Shown here in pieces: positions 24,355 to 37,219 of a stretch of 52,212 nt of DNA. The DNA is taken from positions 1 through 52,212 of the forward strand of contig NZ_JAGHKQ010000018.1 of the NCBI RefSeq assembly GCF_017742235.1, in the 5' to 3' direction. This stretch comes from Bacillus sp. 165. GTDB lineage: Bacteria > Bacillota > Bacilli > Bacillales > Bacillaceae_G. A program made the translations under genes and the position numbers. Each line of letters starts with the position of its first letter. Within the stretch, counting starts at the first letter, position 1. The notes under the pieces were generated by a model that was not told the origin of the DNA, ran no database searches, and worked only from the letters and a program-made list of their open reading frames with translations.

Positions 24355-25815
24355 TTACAGGTTTGGTTTTTGCTTATGATAATCTGTTGCCTCCTCAAAC
24401 GCATGGGCCACGCGATATACAGTAGCTTCATCAAAGTGCTTACCTATAATCTGCAGACCAAGGGGCAGGCCGTTTGCTCCCAATCCACACGGAACAGAAA
24501 TACCTGGAACACCCGCAAGGTTTACAGGAATTGTCAAAATGTCATTCGCATACATCGTCATTGGATCATCAGTTTTTTCACCTATTTTAAACGCTGTTGT
24601 CGGTGCTGTCGGTCCAATAATAACATCATAGTTTTCAAATATGTTTTCAAAATCATTTTTAATAAGAGTGCGTACTTTTTGAGCTTTTTTATAATATGCA
24701 TCATAATACCCTGAGCTTAATGCAAACGTACCGAGCATAATACGACGCTTGACCTCATCACCAAATCCTTCGCTGCGTGTTTGCTTATATAACTCTAGTA
24801 AGTTTGCTGCATTATCAGAACGTACACCGTAACGTACACCATCAAATCGCGCTAAATTTGCAGAAGCTTCAGATGAAGACAATATGTAATACGTTGCCAG
24901 TGCATACTTAGAATGCGGAAGTGATACCTCTTCCCAAGTTGCTCCTAGACCTTCTAAGACCTGTAGGGAATTCCGTACTGCTTGACGCGCCTCTTCGCTT
25001 ACCCCTTCTCCTAAGTATTCCTTTGGAACGGCAATGCGTAATCCTTGTACATCCCCTGTTAGAGCCGATAGATAGTCGGGCACCTCTATATTGGCAGATG
25101 TCGTATCCATCGTATCCACTCCTGCAATTGCTTGTAGTAAATATGCATTATCCTCTACCGTACGTGTAATAGGTCCGATCTGATCCAAGGAAGATGCAAA
25201 TGCGACAAGACCATAGCGTGACACACGTCCATATGTAGGCTTCAATCCGACTACCCCGCAATACGCAGCTGGCTGACGAATAGATCCACCTGTATCAGAG
25301 CCTAATGAAAATAATACTTCTCCTGCGGCTACAGCGGCTGCAGAGCCTCCGCTCGATCCACCTGGAACATATTCCAAGTTCCATGGATTTTTCGTCGGTT
25401 GGAAACCTGAATTTTCATTAGAAGACCCCATTGCAAATTCATCCATGTTCAATTTTCCAATTGTAATTGCTTCTGCTTGCTTCAATCTTTGCATGACCGT
25501 TGCATCATAAATAGGATTAAAGTTAGCTAATATTTTACTTGCACACGTTGTGCCAATCCCTTTTGTTACAATGTTATCTTTTATCCCGATTGGCATACCG
25601 AATAATAAACCGTACTCACTAGCCTGACCTAGCTTGTTGTCCATTTCCTTTGCTTTTGCACGCGCTCCTTCTTCATCTAAAGTAAGGAAGGCCTGCACTT
25701 TATTATCTACTTGCTTAATGCGCTTATAGGATTCCTCTATTAAATCCAAAACTGAAATTTCTTTACTATGTAATTTTTTATGTAAGGCCATTACAGAGTA
25801 ATCGAATAATGACAT
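24355..25815 (-). CDS. gatA: Asp-tRNA(Asn)/Glu-tRNA(Gln) amidotransferase subunit A
   Basis: This 486-residue amidase releases ammonia from glutamine for GatB. The amidase-signature triad is visible: K79 in GIKDN, S154 in [11 protein letters not shown] and nucleophile S178 in [10 protein letters not shown]. The C-terminal half has the usual [23 protein letters not shown] block. The start at MSLFDYSV matches Bacillus homologues, and GGAGG lies upstream. It lies between gatC (14 bases upstream) and gatB. Bacillus lacks glutaminyl-tRNA synthetase, so this operon is expected to be essential. Confidence 0.97.
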   Translation of the reverse strand: MSLFDYSVMALHKKLHSKEISVLDLIEESYKRIKQVDNKVQAFLTLDEEGARAKAKEMDNKLGQASEYGLLFGMPIGIKDNIVTKGIGTTCASKILANFNPIYDATVMQRLKQAEAITIGKLNMDEFAMGSSNENSGFQPTKNPWNLEYVPGGSSGGSAAAVAAGEVLFSLGSDTGGSIRQPAAYCGVVGLKPTYGRVSRYGLVAFASSLDQIGPITRTVEDNAYLLQAIAGVDTMDTTSANIEVPDYLSALTGDVQGLRIAVPKEYLGEGVSEEARQAVRNSLQVLEGLGATWEEVSLPHSKYALATYYILSSSEASANLARFDGVRYGVRSDNAANLLELYKQTRSEGFGDEVKRRIMLGTFALSSGYYDAYYKKAQKVRTLIKNDFENIFENYDVIIGPTAPTTAFKIGEKTDDPMTMYANDILTIPVNLAGVPGISVPCGLGANGLPLGLQIIGKHFDEATVYRVAHAFEEATDYHKQKPNL

Positions 25816-25829
25816 ATTTCTCCCCTCCT

Positions 25830-26120
25830 CTATTCTAGAATGGCTGGTACACGTATTTGACCTTCTTTATGATCCGGTGCATTTTTCAATACTTCCTCTA
25901 TCGGCAGCCCTTTTGCTGCGACATCTTCGCGCATTACATTTTTCATATCCAAGACATGAGAAGTCGGTTCTATATTCTCAGTATCCAGTTCATTCAATTG
26001 CTCTGCAAACATAAGAATCGCATCTAATTGTTTCGACAACTTCTCCGCTTCTTGCTCAGTAATTGCAAGGCGGGCCAAATGGGCTACATGTTTGACTGTA
26101 TCGACAGAAATTCTTGACAC
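25830..26120 (-). CDS. gatC: Asp-tRNA(Asn)/Glu-tRNA(Gln) amidotransferase subunit C
   Basis: This 96-residue belt subunit wraps around GatA and GatB and is needed for stable assembly. It opens [20 protein letters not shown] and ends [17 protein letters not shown], both family hallmarks. A GTG start at 26120 is chosen over the ATG at 26141. GGAGGTG lies 8 bases upstream, inside the longer frame, and the shorter product has the normal length. First gene of gatCAB, divergent from marR. Confidence 0.95.
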   Translation of the reverse strand: MSRISVDTVKHVAHLARLAITEQEAEKLSKQLDAILMFAEQLNELDTENIEPTSHVLDMKNVMREDVAAKGLPIEEVLKNAPDHKEGQIRVPAILE

Positions 26121-26243
26121 GGCTGAGCCACCTCCATCCATAGTCGTTCACTATGCAATAATATTGATGATAACAACTTTCCCAACCGCAATCAAGCAAC
26201 GGCACGTCTAAAGTAAATTTTTTACATATCCCCTCTAATCATA

Positions 26244-26272
26244 TTGACAAAATAAAAAAGAAAACATATGAT
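26244..26272 (+). promoter_or_regulatory. Sigma-A promoter of the MarR gene
   Basis: A perfect TTGACA (26244-26249), a 17-base spacer and TATGAT (26267-26272) place the transcript start near 26279, just before the operator-like site. Confidence 0.85.
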
Positions 26273-26280
26273 AAAAATAA

Positions 26281-26301
26281 ATATTACGAAACACGAAATA
26301 T
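26281..26301 (+). promoter_or_regulatory. MarR operator-like site 1, upstream of the MarR gene
   Basis: ATATTACGA, a 4-base spacer, then CGAAATAT. It covers about +3 to +23 of the MarR transcript. The same motif, in the opposite orientation, recurs before the ArsA gene (26830-26849), which suggests a shared regulator, most simply the MarR protein itself. Confidence 0.6.
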
Positions 26302-26316
26302 ACGGGAGTAGAAATA

Positions 26317-26799
26317 ATGATTCAATACGAAGATTTTTTAGAAACTCTGCTTGATAACACCAAAAAACTTTTCTCACCAGCAGAATGGGTAACACTTGAT
26401 CTGTCTCTTTCCAAAACAGAAATTTTCTGCTTGCTTTGGATGAGCCGCAATCACGAAGTCATTATGAGCCAAATTGCTGAGATGCTGGATATTCCGATGA
26501 GCACTGCAACTGGGGTTGTTAATCGCTTGGTAAAAAAGGGATATTTGGAACGATATCGCAGTGAAACGGACCGCAGAATTGTCGTTATTCGTTTAACAGG
26601 AGATGGGCAAAAGCTTGTAGATGAAGTAAAAGCAACCGCTTCTAAATACTTCCAGCTGTTTACGGAAGCATTAACCGAAGAAGAGAAAGCAGCTTTGCTT
26701 CAAATTATGAGAAAGATGTTAAACCATTTTGGAAAGAAAGAGATGAATACAACAGAAGCACCTTCTTCTTCAGGAATAAAACAGATCCCTATTGAATGA
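26317..26799 (+). CDS. MarR-family transcriptional regulator
   Basis: This 160-residue dimeric winged-helix repressor has its recognition helix and wing at about residues 55-105 (MSQIAEMLDIPMSTATGVVN, then RLVKKGYLERYRSETDRR and VIRLTGDGQKLV). N- and C-terminal helices form the dimer interface. No cysteine is placed to suggest an obvious redox switch; C34 in the FCLLWM helix is the only clear one. The strong promoter and operator-like dyads at its own and the next gene's promoter suggest that it represses both. The inducer is unknown. Confidence 0.92.
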   Translation: MIQYEDFLETLLDNTKKLFSPAEWVTLDLSLSKTEIFCLLWMSRNHEVIMSQIAEMLDIPMSTATGVVNRLVKKGYLERYRSETDRRIVVIRLTGDGQKLVDEVKATASKYFQLFTEALTEEEKAALLQIMRKMLNHFGKKEMNTTEAPSSSGIKQIPIE

Positions 26800-26829
26800 G
26801 CCCATAAGATGGGTTTCATTTTAATCATT

Positions 26830-26849
26830 TATTTCGAAACTCGTAATAT
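26830..26849 (-). promoter_or_regulatory. MarR operator-like site 2, upstream of the ArsA gene
   Basis: The minus strand reads ATATTACGA, GTTT, CGAAATA, matching site 1 in both half-sites. On the plus strand it overlaps a TAATAT box (26844-26849) that could be the -10 of the ArsA gene, although the -35 (TTAATC) is weak. A bound regulator would block this promoter. Confidence 0.55.
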
Positions 26850-26881
26850 TCGATTGACGTTTCTTTCAAGGAGGATTTTTT

Positions 26882-28060
26882 ATGAGAATCATTTTATATA
26901 CAGGCAAAGGTGGAGTGGGTAAAACTAGTATTTCCGCAGCAACTGCCATTCAAAGTGCAAAGCAAGGGTTAAAGACATTGGTTATGAGTACCGATCCAGC
27001 ACATAGTTTAGGAGACTCATTAGGTATGACCCTTCCCGCTGAACCCATAGAAATTATGGAGAATTTATGGGCACAAGAAATTAATACAATTTATGAGATG
27101 GAAAAAGGATGGGGCAAAATCCAAAAATATATTACTTTGCTGTTTACAGCAAAGACCGTAGAGAATATTACAACTGAAGAGTTGACTATGTTTCCTGGCA
27201 TGGAAGATTTAATGAGCCTTCTGAAAGTGCTAGAGCATTATAAAGAAAAAACGTTTGATGTTATCATTATTGACTGCGCTCCTACAGGGGAAACTTTAGC
27301 TATGCTCAGCTTTCCTGATATGCTCGGATGGTGGATGGAGAAGCTCTTTCCTGTTAAGCGGAAGGTATTAAAGATGGTTCGTCCCGTAGCTCAGCCGCTT
27401 CTCGGTATTCCTCTTCCAACAGATGACATTATGAACGAGCTTGGAAACGTACTGGAGCAGTTGGGTGAAATGCGTACTATTCTATCTAACCATGACATCA
27501 CAAGCGTACGCATTGTTGTAAATCCTGAAAAGATGGTTATCAAGGAGGCGCAGCGCAGCTTTACCTATTTAAATATGTATGACTACAATGTCGATGCGGT
27601 AATGGTAAACAGGGTTATTCCAGATAACGTAACTGATCAATACTTTACCGTATGGAAAGAAATTCAACAAAAGTATAAAAAACTGATTATTGACAGCTTT
27701 GAACCTCTCCCAATTTATTACGCTCCTTTGTTTGAGCAAGAAGTAGTCGGTTTAGAAATGCTGGATCGAATGGGAACTGCGTTATTCACGGATGATGAAG
27801 ATCCCATTAAAGTTAAATTCAACTTACGGACACAACAAATCACAAAAGAAGGCGAAAAGTACATTTTCGCTCTACACATTCCATTCGCCGACAAAAAAGC
27901 ATTATCTTTAAACCAAAAAGGGGATGAACTTATTGTTCGTGCAGGGACTGTTAAACGAAACATTACCTTGCCAAGAACTTTGACCCACCTTAGTATCCAA
28001 GGAGCAAAATTTGAGGAAGAGGTTTTAAAAATCCAGTTTGGAGGCGATATCGATGAATGA
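26882..28060 (+). CDS. ArsA/Get3-family ATPase with C-terminal Hsp20-like domain
   Basis: This 392-residue protein has an N-terminal deviant Walker A KGGVGKTS (9-16), switch I MSTDPAHSLGDSLG (34-47) and DCAPTGETL (near 130). Residues about 325-390 form an Hsp20/alpha-crystallin-like beta sandwich (YIFALHIPFADKK, then RAGTVKRNITLPRTL). The paired cysteines of Get3 and the arsenite-binding cysteines of plasmid ArsA are not apparent, so arsenite pumping is unlikely and no arsB-like gene is near. Bacterial ArsA-Hsp20 proteins have no settled function. AAGGAGG lies upstream. It is coupled to the next small gene, and both lie downstream of marR. Confidence 0.88.
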   Translation: MRIILYTGKGGVGKTSISAATAIQSAKQGLKTLVMSTDPAHSLGDSLGMTLPAEPIEIMENLWAQEINTIYEMEKGWGKIQKYITLLFTAKTVENITTEELTMFPGMEDLMSLLKVLEHYKEKTFDVIIIDCAPTGETLAMLSFPDMLGWWMEKLFPVKRKVLKMVRPVAQPLLGIPLPTDDIMNELGNVLEQLGEMRTILSNHDITSVRIVVNPEKMVIKEAQRSFTYLNMYDYNVDAVMVNRVIPDNVTDQYFTVWKEIQQKYKKLIIDSFEPLPIYYAPLFEQEVVGLEMLDRMGTALFTDDEDPIKVKFNLRTQQITKEGEKYIFALHIPFADKKALSLNQKGDELIVRAGTVKRNITLPRTLTHLSIQGAKFEEEVLKIQFGGDIDE

Positions 28061-28259
28061 AGAAGTGTTAAAAGCTGTTATTCGTGCAAAATGCCAAGTC
28101 GGTTCTGTATTGTTAAAAGAGCTTCCTACCCCTGTTCAAACAACAGTAAATACTGTATTAGAAACATTAAAGGAGGAACTGGAATCCTATCTGGAACAAA
28201 CAAACATTACTCAAGATACAAAAGGCCGAAACGAAATCAAATCAGTGATAATCGATTAA
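28053..28259 (+). CDS. Small hypothetical protein coupled to the ArsA-like ATPase (68 aa)
   Basis: The ATG at 28053 has GGAGGCG 7-8 bases upstream and overlaps the end of the ATPase gene by 8 bases; a longer TTG frame (28038) lacks such a site. The 68-residue protein is mostly helical: MNEEVLKAVIRAKCQVGSVL, then an amphipathic VQTTVNTVLETLKEELESYL. I do not recognise the family. Coupling suggests it works with the ATPase, possibly as a partner or substrate. Confidence 0.75.
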   Translation: MNEEVLKAVIRAKCQVGSVLLKELPTPVQTTVNTVLETLKEELESYLEQTNITQDTKGRNEIKSVIID

Positions 28260-28573
28260 CATGAATATCGTACTAATTTGACATTTATGTTTCTTTCCTC
28301 TCATACCCATTGAGGTTTTTATAATAAATGAAAGCAGCGTCCAATGAATATTGGACGCTGCTTCTGTCATGCATAGATTTTCTTTACATATGCTATGTAT
28401 ACACACCTTATGTGAAATACATGTGAATTTTTGCTTTTATTAAAACAATAAGGTCTAAGCAAAAGCTTGGACCTTATTATAAGTAAGGGAATTTAAGGGG
28501 TAGGGAAATTTAACTACACGTACAGTGTAATATTTTAATGTGTATTTCACGTGAACAAGACAAAAATTTTTCT
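28260..28573. other. Intergenic region with two strong hairpins
   Basis: The first hairpin (28332-28363) has a perfect 14 bp stem with a GAAT loop and probably ends the ArsA transcript, though its U-run is poor. The second (28447-28478) has a 14 bp stem with one T-G pair and a 4-base loop. Inverted copies of TGTGAAATACA (28411-28421 and 28541-28551, one mismatch) bracket the second hairpin. There is no ORF. Confidence 0.6.
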
Positions 28574-28610
28574 GCAAAAAAGAGACTCCTCAAAATTAAG
28601 GAGTCTCTTC
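28574..28610 (-). terminator. Terminator of rocA
   Basis: The minus strand forms AAGAGACTCCT, an 8-base loop and AGGAGTCTCTT, followed by TTTTGC. It starts 10 bases after the rocA stop. Confidence 0.9.
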
Positions 28611-28619
28611 TGTTGGTTC

Positions 28620-30167
28620 TTATAATGTTTCAGAAGTTGTTTTTGCTTGCATATGAAGAGTTAAGTAGTCAGGACCGCCCGCTTTGGAATCAGTACCGGA
28701 CATGTTGAATCCGCCGAATGGTTGGTATCCAACGATTGCACCTGTACAGCCGCGGTTGAAATATAGGTTTCCTACATGGAAATCTTCACGTGCTTTTTCA
28801 ATATTTTCACGGTTATTAGAGACAACTGCTCCTGTTAAACCGAACTCTGTATTGTTAGCGATATCTAACGCATGGTCAAAGTCTTTTGCTTTACAGAATG
28901 CTACAACTGGCCCGAAGATTTCTTCTTTCATAAGGCGAGCATCTTCTGCTACATCAGCGATGATTGTCGGTTGGATAAACCATCCTTTAGAATCATCTCC
29001 TTCGCCGCCTGCCATAAGCTTACCTTCTTCTTTACCAATTTGAATATAGCTCATAACTTTATCAAATGCGCCTTGATCATTTACAGGACCCATGTATGTG
29101 CCTTGCTCAGCTGGGTTGCCTAGAGTCAATTCCTTCGTCAATTCTACTGCTCTGTTTAATACTTGATCGTATACATCTTCTACAATTACAGCACGAGAAC
29201 AAGCAGAACATTTTTGGCCAGAGAAACCAAACGCAGATGCAACGATAGATTTAGCTGCTAATTCAAGATCTGCCTCTTTATCTACCACGATTGTATCTTT
29301 ACCGCCCATCTCAGCGATAACGCGTTTTAACCAGATTTGACCTGGGTTTACTTTTGCTGCACGCTCATAAATGCGGATACCCACTTCTTTAGAGCCTGTG
29401 AAGCTGACAAAGCGAGTACGCGGGTGATCTACTAAATAGTCTCCTACTTCTGATCCGCTTCCTGGAACGAAGTTTACTACGCCTGCAGGTAAACCTGCTT
29501 CTGCCAATACTTCCATGAATTTTGCTGCAACTATAGGAGTTGTACTAGCTGGCTTTAATAGTACTGTGTTACCAGCTACTACTGCTGCTGTAGTCATACC
29601 CGCCATAATTGCGAATGGGAAGTTCCAAGGAGAAATGATTACACCTACTCCTAATGGAATATAGTTGAAACGGTTATATTCGATAGGACGGCTTTCTACT
29701 GGAATTCCATCTTTGATTTTAAGCATTTGACGTCCGTAGTATTCTAAGAAATCAATTGCTTCTGCAGTATCTGCATCTGCCTCATTCCATGGCTTACCTG
29801 CTTCTTTTACAAGTAATGCTGAGAATTCATGTTTTCTGCGGCGAATGATTGCTGCTGCACGGAACAGAATATCAGCGCGCATTTCAGGCTTTGTTTTTCT
29901 CCAAGTTTTAAACGTTTCATCGGCTATTTGCATAGCTTTTTCCGCTAAGTCACGACTTGCTTTAGATACGCTTCCTATTACTTCTTCTTTATTTGCAGGG
30001 TTTACAGAAATAATTTTGTCTTCTGTAGTAATACGCTCCCCACCGATAATTAATGGATAATCTTGTCCTAAGTAAGATTCTACTGTTTTCAAACCTTCTT
30101 CAAACGCCAATTTGTTTGCCTCTACTGAAAAATCAGTAAATGGCTCATGTTTGTAAGCTACTACCAT
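28620..30167 (-). CDS. rocA: L-glutamate gamma-semialdehyde (1-pyrroline-5-carboxylate) dehydrogenase
   Basis: This 515-residue NAD-dependent aldehyde dehydrogenase oxidises glutamate semialdehyde to glutamate, the last step of proline and arginine breakdown. It has PWNFPFA (180-186) and FTGSKEVG (256-263) at the cofactor site, the general base E286 in AEMGGKD and nucleophile C320 in SGQKCSAC. Length matches Bacillus RocA (PruA-type, without a proline dehydrogenase domain). GGGGAGG precedes the ATG. It is a single-gene unit with its own terminator. A cre-like site just after its -10 box hints at CcpA control. Confidence 0.95.
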   Translation of the reverse strand: MVVAYKHEPFTDFSVEANKLAFEEGLKTVESYLGQDYPLIIGGERITTEDKIISVNPANKEEVIGSVSKASRDLAEKAMQIADETFKTWRKTKPEMRADILFRAAAIIRRRKHEFSALLVKEAGKPWNEADADTAEAIDFLEYYGRQMLKIKDGIPVESRPIEYNRFNYIPLGVGVIISPWNFPFAIMAGMTTAAVVAGNTVLLKPASTTPIVAAKFMEVLAEAGLPAGVVNFVPGSGSEVGDYLVDHPRTRFVSFTGSKEVGIRIYERAAKVNPGQIWLKRVIAEMGGKDTIVVDKEADLELAAKSIVASAFGFSGQKCSACSRAVIVEDVYDQVLNRAVELTKELTLGNPAEQGTYMGPVNDQGAFDKVMSYIQIGKEEGKLMAGGEGDDSKGWFIQPTIIADVAEDARLMKEEIFGPVVAFCKAKDFDHALDIANNTEFGLTGAVVSNNRENIEKAREDFHVGNLYFNRGCTGAIVGYQPFGGFNMSGTDSKAGGPDYLTLHMQAKTTSETL

Positions 30168-30187
30168 AATTGTTGGCCTCCCCTTTA

Positions 30188-30208
30188 TGCATAAGCGTTT
30201 TCATTATA
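30188..30208 (-). promoter_or_regulatory. RocA -10 box with overlapping cre-like site
   Basis: The minus strand reads TATAAT (30208-30203), running straight into TGAAAACGCTTATGCA (30203-30188). That resembles the CcpA cre consensus WTGNAANCGNWNNCW with mismatches at the end. No good -35 is seen. Catabolite repression of rocA would make sense, but the site is imperfect. Confidence 0.4.
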
Positions 30209-30348
30209 CATTCCTATTCTACATGATACGACAAATTAGTTCAAATCTTCTTGATGTTATTATCTTAAAATAATTAAATTTTTTACAAAATCGCATTATA
30301 CTTCTACATGTTTTTAGGTTTCGCCTTAAATTCAATTGTATTAGAATT

Positions 30349-30376
30349 TTGTTTCAGTAAAATTTTCCAGTATAAT
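30349..30376 (+). promoter_or_regulatory. Promoter of the YtxH-like gene
   Basis: TTGTTT (30349-30354), a 16-base spacer and TATAAT (30371-30376) lie about 48 bases before the ATG. Confidence 0.6.
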
Positions 30377-30423
30377 TCAATTCAATATAACAAAAAGAAA
30401 AGATAATAAAGGAGGAATCCGTA

Positions 30424-30882
30424 ATGTATGAAGAGGATTTATATTACCCACACGTGTTAACAGAACAAAGAAAGCCTGCTGTACATACAAGAAAAAAAGA
30501 ACTAAAAACTTCCTACCTTCTTCTTGGGATCGTTGGTACAGCTCTCGGGGCAGCTGCTGTATATATGCTTACAAAAAAAGATAATCGTGAAAAATTAGCA
30601 TCCACCTATGAAGAAGGGATGACAAAGGTATCAGAATGGAAATATAACGTTGCTCCAGTCGTCATCGAAGCTGCGAAAGAAGGCATTGCTAAAGTAGATG
30701 AAGCGGTAGCAAAAACAAGTACTTTCATCAGCCATGCGGAACAAGTATTGGATGTAGTCAAGCAGGGGGTTCAAAAAGCTGAAGAAACAGTACACATTGT
30801 GGACGAAGCTGTAGAGGAAGCTGAAGAAAAACTGTTAGAAAAAGATCTCATTGAGCATAACCTTAAAATCGTAAAACCATAA
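30424..30882 (+). CDS. YtxH-like membrane-anchored protein
   Basis: The protein is 152 residues. Residues 1-28 are charged, then there is one membrane segment (about 29-47, SYLLLGIVGTALGAAAVYML), then a long charged amphipathic helix. The segment followed by TKKDNREKLASTYEEGMTKV is the pattern of YtxH general-stress proteins. The C-terminal two thirds has regular Val/Ala-Glu-Lys periodicity, suggesting a coiled coil. GGAGGAATC lies upstream. It is a single-gene unit with a promoter and terminator. The function of YtxH proteins is not established. Confidence 0.75.
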   Translation: MYEEDLYYPHVLTEQRKPAVHTRKKELKTSYLLLGIVGTALGAAAVYMLTKKDNREKLASTYEEGMTKVSEWKYNVAPVVIEAAKEGIAKVDEAVAKTSTFISHAEQVLDVVKQGVQKAEETVHIVDEAVEEAEEKLLEKDLIEHNLKIVKP

Positions 30883-30885
30883 TAA

Positions 30886-30913
30886 GAAGAGTCCGCTGTA
30901 AAACGGACTCTTC
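30886..30913. terminator. Bidirectional terminator between YtxH-like and TauE-like genes
   Basis: GAAGAGTCCG (30886-30895) and CGGACTCTTC (30904-30913) form a perfect 10 bp stem between two convergent genes. The flanks are only moderately T-rich. Confidence 0.75.
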
Positions 30914-30917
30914 CTAA

Positions 30918-31688
30918 TTATATGATGTGTATATATTCTAATATACTTTTACTAATAAGCATTAACGTCACAATTAAAAATAAAATGCGGATATAGGAAA
31001 CTCCTTTCTTCACGGCAAAGTTCGCTCCTGTATATGCGCCTGCAATCATCGCAATTCCCATAATAATACCGTATTCAAACTTTATTGCATCTAAGAAAAA
31101 AAAGGTACAAAGAGACGCTATGTTACTGGCAAAATTCAATACTCTACCACTTGCCGCCGCACGAACGAAATCAAACCCTACTGTTAAAAAAGCAAAAATC
31201 AAAAATGAGCCTGTCCCAGGACCAAAGAATCCATCATAGAATCCCAGCGTAAAAATGATAATGATAAAAAAAAGCAAACGTCCTTTTCCCATCCCTTTAT
31301 ATGTAGAATGAGAACCCCAATCCTTTTTAACCATGATGTAAACAGCAACAAGCACCAGCATGACTAAAATGAGCGGCTTCAATACAGCAGGAGAAACGAA
31401 TTTTACAGTGAATGCTCCTAATACGGCACCTATAACAGTAAGCGGGATAAGCTTCCCTATTAACGGCAATTCTACTTTTTTGGAACGTATGAAATATAAA
31501 GTGCTAGTAAATGAACCCATAGTGGCCGCCAGTTTATTTGTACCAATCGCAATAGAGGGAGACAATCCTACAAATAATAGGGCAGGTATAGAAATTAATC
31601 CTCCTCCTCCCACTACTGAATCGATAAATGCAGCTAAAAACCCGAATACAATAAGAAATAAAGCGACCTGCAGACTTATATCTTCCAT
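30918..31688 (-). CDS. TauE/SafE (YfcA-type) permease
   Basis: This 256-residue integral membrane protein has about eight hydrophobic segments and the family's repeated motif: FIDSVVGGGGLISIPALL with GTNKLAATMGS near the N-terminus, and YDGFFGPGTGSFLIF with GRVLNFASNIASL in the second half. Family members move sulfite, sulfoacetate and other small organosulfur or carboxylate anions; the substrate here cannot be told. AGGAGA lies upstream. It stands alone between convergent and co-directional neighbours and is not obviously linked to sulfur genes. Confidence 0.85.
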   Translation of the reverse strand: MEDISLQVALFLIVFGFLAAFIDSVVGGGGLISIPALLFVGLSPSIAIGTNKLAATMGSFTSTLYFIRSKKVELPLIGKLIPLTVIGAVLGAFTVKFVSPAVLKPLILVMLVLVAVYIMVKKDWGSHSTYKGMGKGRLLFFIIIIFTLGFYDGFFGPGTGSFLIFAFLTVGFDFVRAAASGRVLNFASNIASLCTFFFLDAIKFEYGIIMGIAMIAGAYTGANFAVKKGVSYIRILFLIVTLMLISKSILEYIHII

Positions 31689-31735
31689 ACTAATAAATCT
31701 CCTATCCGTAAATTTAATTCGTTTTCATTATTAAT

Positions 31736-31769
31736 GAAAAACCGGCTTCCTTAGTAGGAAACCGATTTT
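31736..31769 (-). terminator. Terminator after camS
   Basis: The minus strand forms AATCGGTTTCCT, loop ACTA and AGGAAGCCGGTT with two G-T pairs, then TTTC. It ends the pcrB-pcrA-ligA-camS operon a few bases past the camS stop. Confidence 0.8.
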
Positions 31770-31774
31770 AATCA

Positions 31775-32962
31775 CTACTCAAAAATATGGACAAACGGCT
31801 TTTCTTGATCTACATCTCTGATAATTACTGCTTCTTGTTTATTAATAGAATTGATATACGCTTCAACCTTAATATAAGATGGGAAATGCTCCATAATCAG
31901 CCCTGTTACATACTGAGTAAAGCCTATAATTTCAGCTTCTCCATTAAACTTAATTGGGATGTCAAGCTTCAGTTCACGTAATTGTCCGTCTTTATAGAAT
32001 CCGCGCCCTATAACACCTACGTAGTCGTTCTCGAAGTATTCAGAGATATCCGATTTAAAATTCAACACTTTAGTCGCATCTTCTCGATAGTTTTCGGTTA
32101 CCTTTTTCGACGGAAATAAATAGTACTCCTCATCTACAGAATGCCAATCTCCTATAGAAGTACTGCCTTTATCTGATGTAGCATAAGTCAAAAAATGTCC
32201 GGGTACCAGTGAAGACTTTGCTTCTTGTCGATAAATAGCGAAAATGATAGGTACATTTTTCAGGTCTTTTTGCTTGCGGAGTTCCGCCAAAATTTTTTGA
32301 GCCATTGCCTTTCCTTGCGTCAAGATTTCCTCTTTTGTAATCTCATATTGTCGAGAATATCCTTTTTCCTGAGTAAAATAATGAACAGAGTTCATAGCAA
32401 GTCCAATCACAATACCGCCAAGTTCTACTTTATTATCTTCTTTCTTTCTTAAGTAATTGTGTTCTAAGATATTTGATATATAAATAGGACTTTTAGCATT
32501 TTTCTCTTCCAGCGTTCCAGGCGCAGTTTTATCAAAAGGAGGATTCAATCCCATATCAGGAACCTCCTTATCACCCGCCTTCTGTTCCACTTCAGCTTGC
32601 TCCTCCGCTGTTCGTTTTCTTGCGAGCATCTTCTGCACTGTATCTCTATCTAAATACTGTCCTTCCTGAAATAAATAATCCTTTGGACTAAATGAATTTT
32701 TTGCAACCCTCATTAAACCCATTTCATATTCCGCCATATCAAGACGACTATTTAACCCTTGCACTACCAATCCCCGGGCTTTTCCAGGCTTAAAAGGAAT
32801 GATGGATTTATAATAATCCTCCGAGATAGAATACTTTGGAATAATAGCATTATCCTTGGATTTTGTATTCTCTTGTACGACCTTATCCTCCTTTTGAAGA
32901 TTTTGGCCGCAACCGCTAAGCAATAATCCAAGACTGATACAAACTAGCATTACCTTCTTCAT
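31775..32962 (-). CDS. camS: CamS-family sex pheromone lipoprotein
   Basis: This 395-residue lipoprotein has signal MKKVMLVCISLGLLLSGCGQ, with the lipobox cysteine at residue 18. The mature protein matches the CamS family (GLVVQGLNSRLDMAEYEMGL, then GLMRVAKNSFSP and YVTGLIMEHFPSY). In enterococci and staphylococci the cleaved signal peptide is a plasmid pheromone precursor; in Bacillus the function is unknown. It follows ligA by 14 bases and ends the pcrB-pcrA-ligA-camS operon, an order conserved in Bacillus (yerI region). AGAAGG lies upstream. Confidence 0.9.
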   Translation of the reverse strand: MKKVMLVCISLGLLLSGCGQNLQKEDKVVQENTKSKDNAIIPKYSISEDYYKSIIPFKPGKARGLVVQGLNSRLDMAEYEMGLMRVAKNSFSPKDYLFQEGQYLDRDTVQKMLARKRTAEEQAEVEQKAGDKEVPDMGLNPPFDKTAPGTLEEKNAKSPIYISNILEHNYLRKKEDNKVELGGIVIGLAMNSVHYFTQEKGYSRQYEITKEEILTQGKAMAQKILAELRKQKDLKNVPIIFAIYRQEAKSSLVPGHFLTYATSDKGSTSIGDWHSVDEEYYLFPSKKVTENYREDATKVLNFKSDISEYFENDYVGVIGRGFYKDGQLRELKLDIPIKFNGEAEIIGFTQYVTGLIMEHFPSYIKVEAYINSINKQEAVIIRDVDQEKPFVHIFE

Positions 32963-32976
32963 ATGTGTACACCTTC

Positions 32977-37202
<4,226 letters not shown>

Positions 37203-37219
37203 TGTTTCACCGTCCTTTT

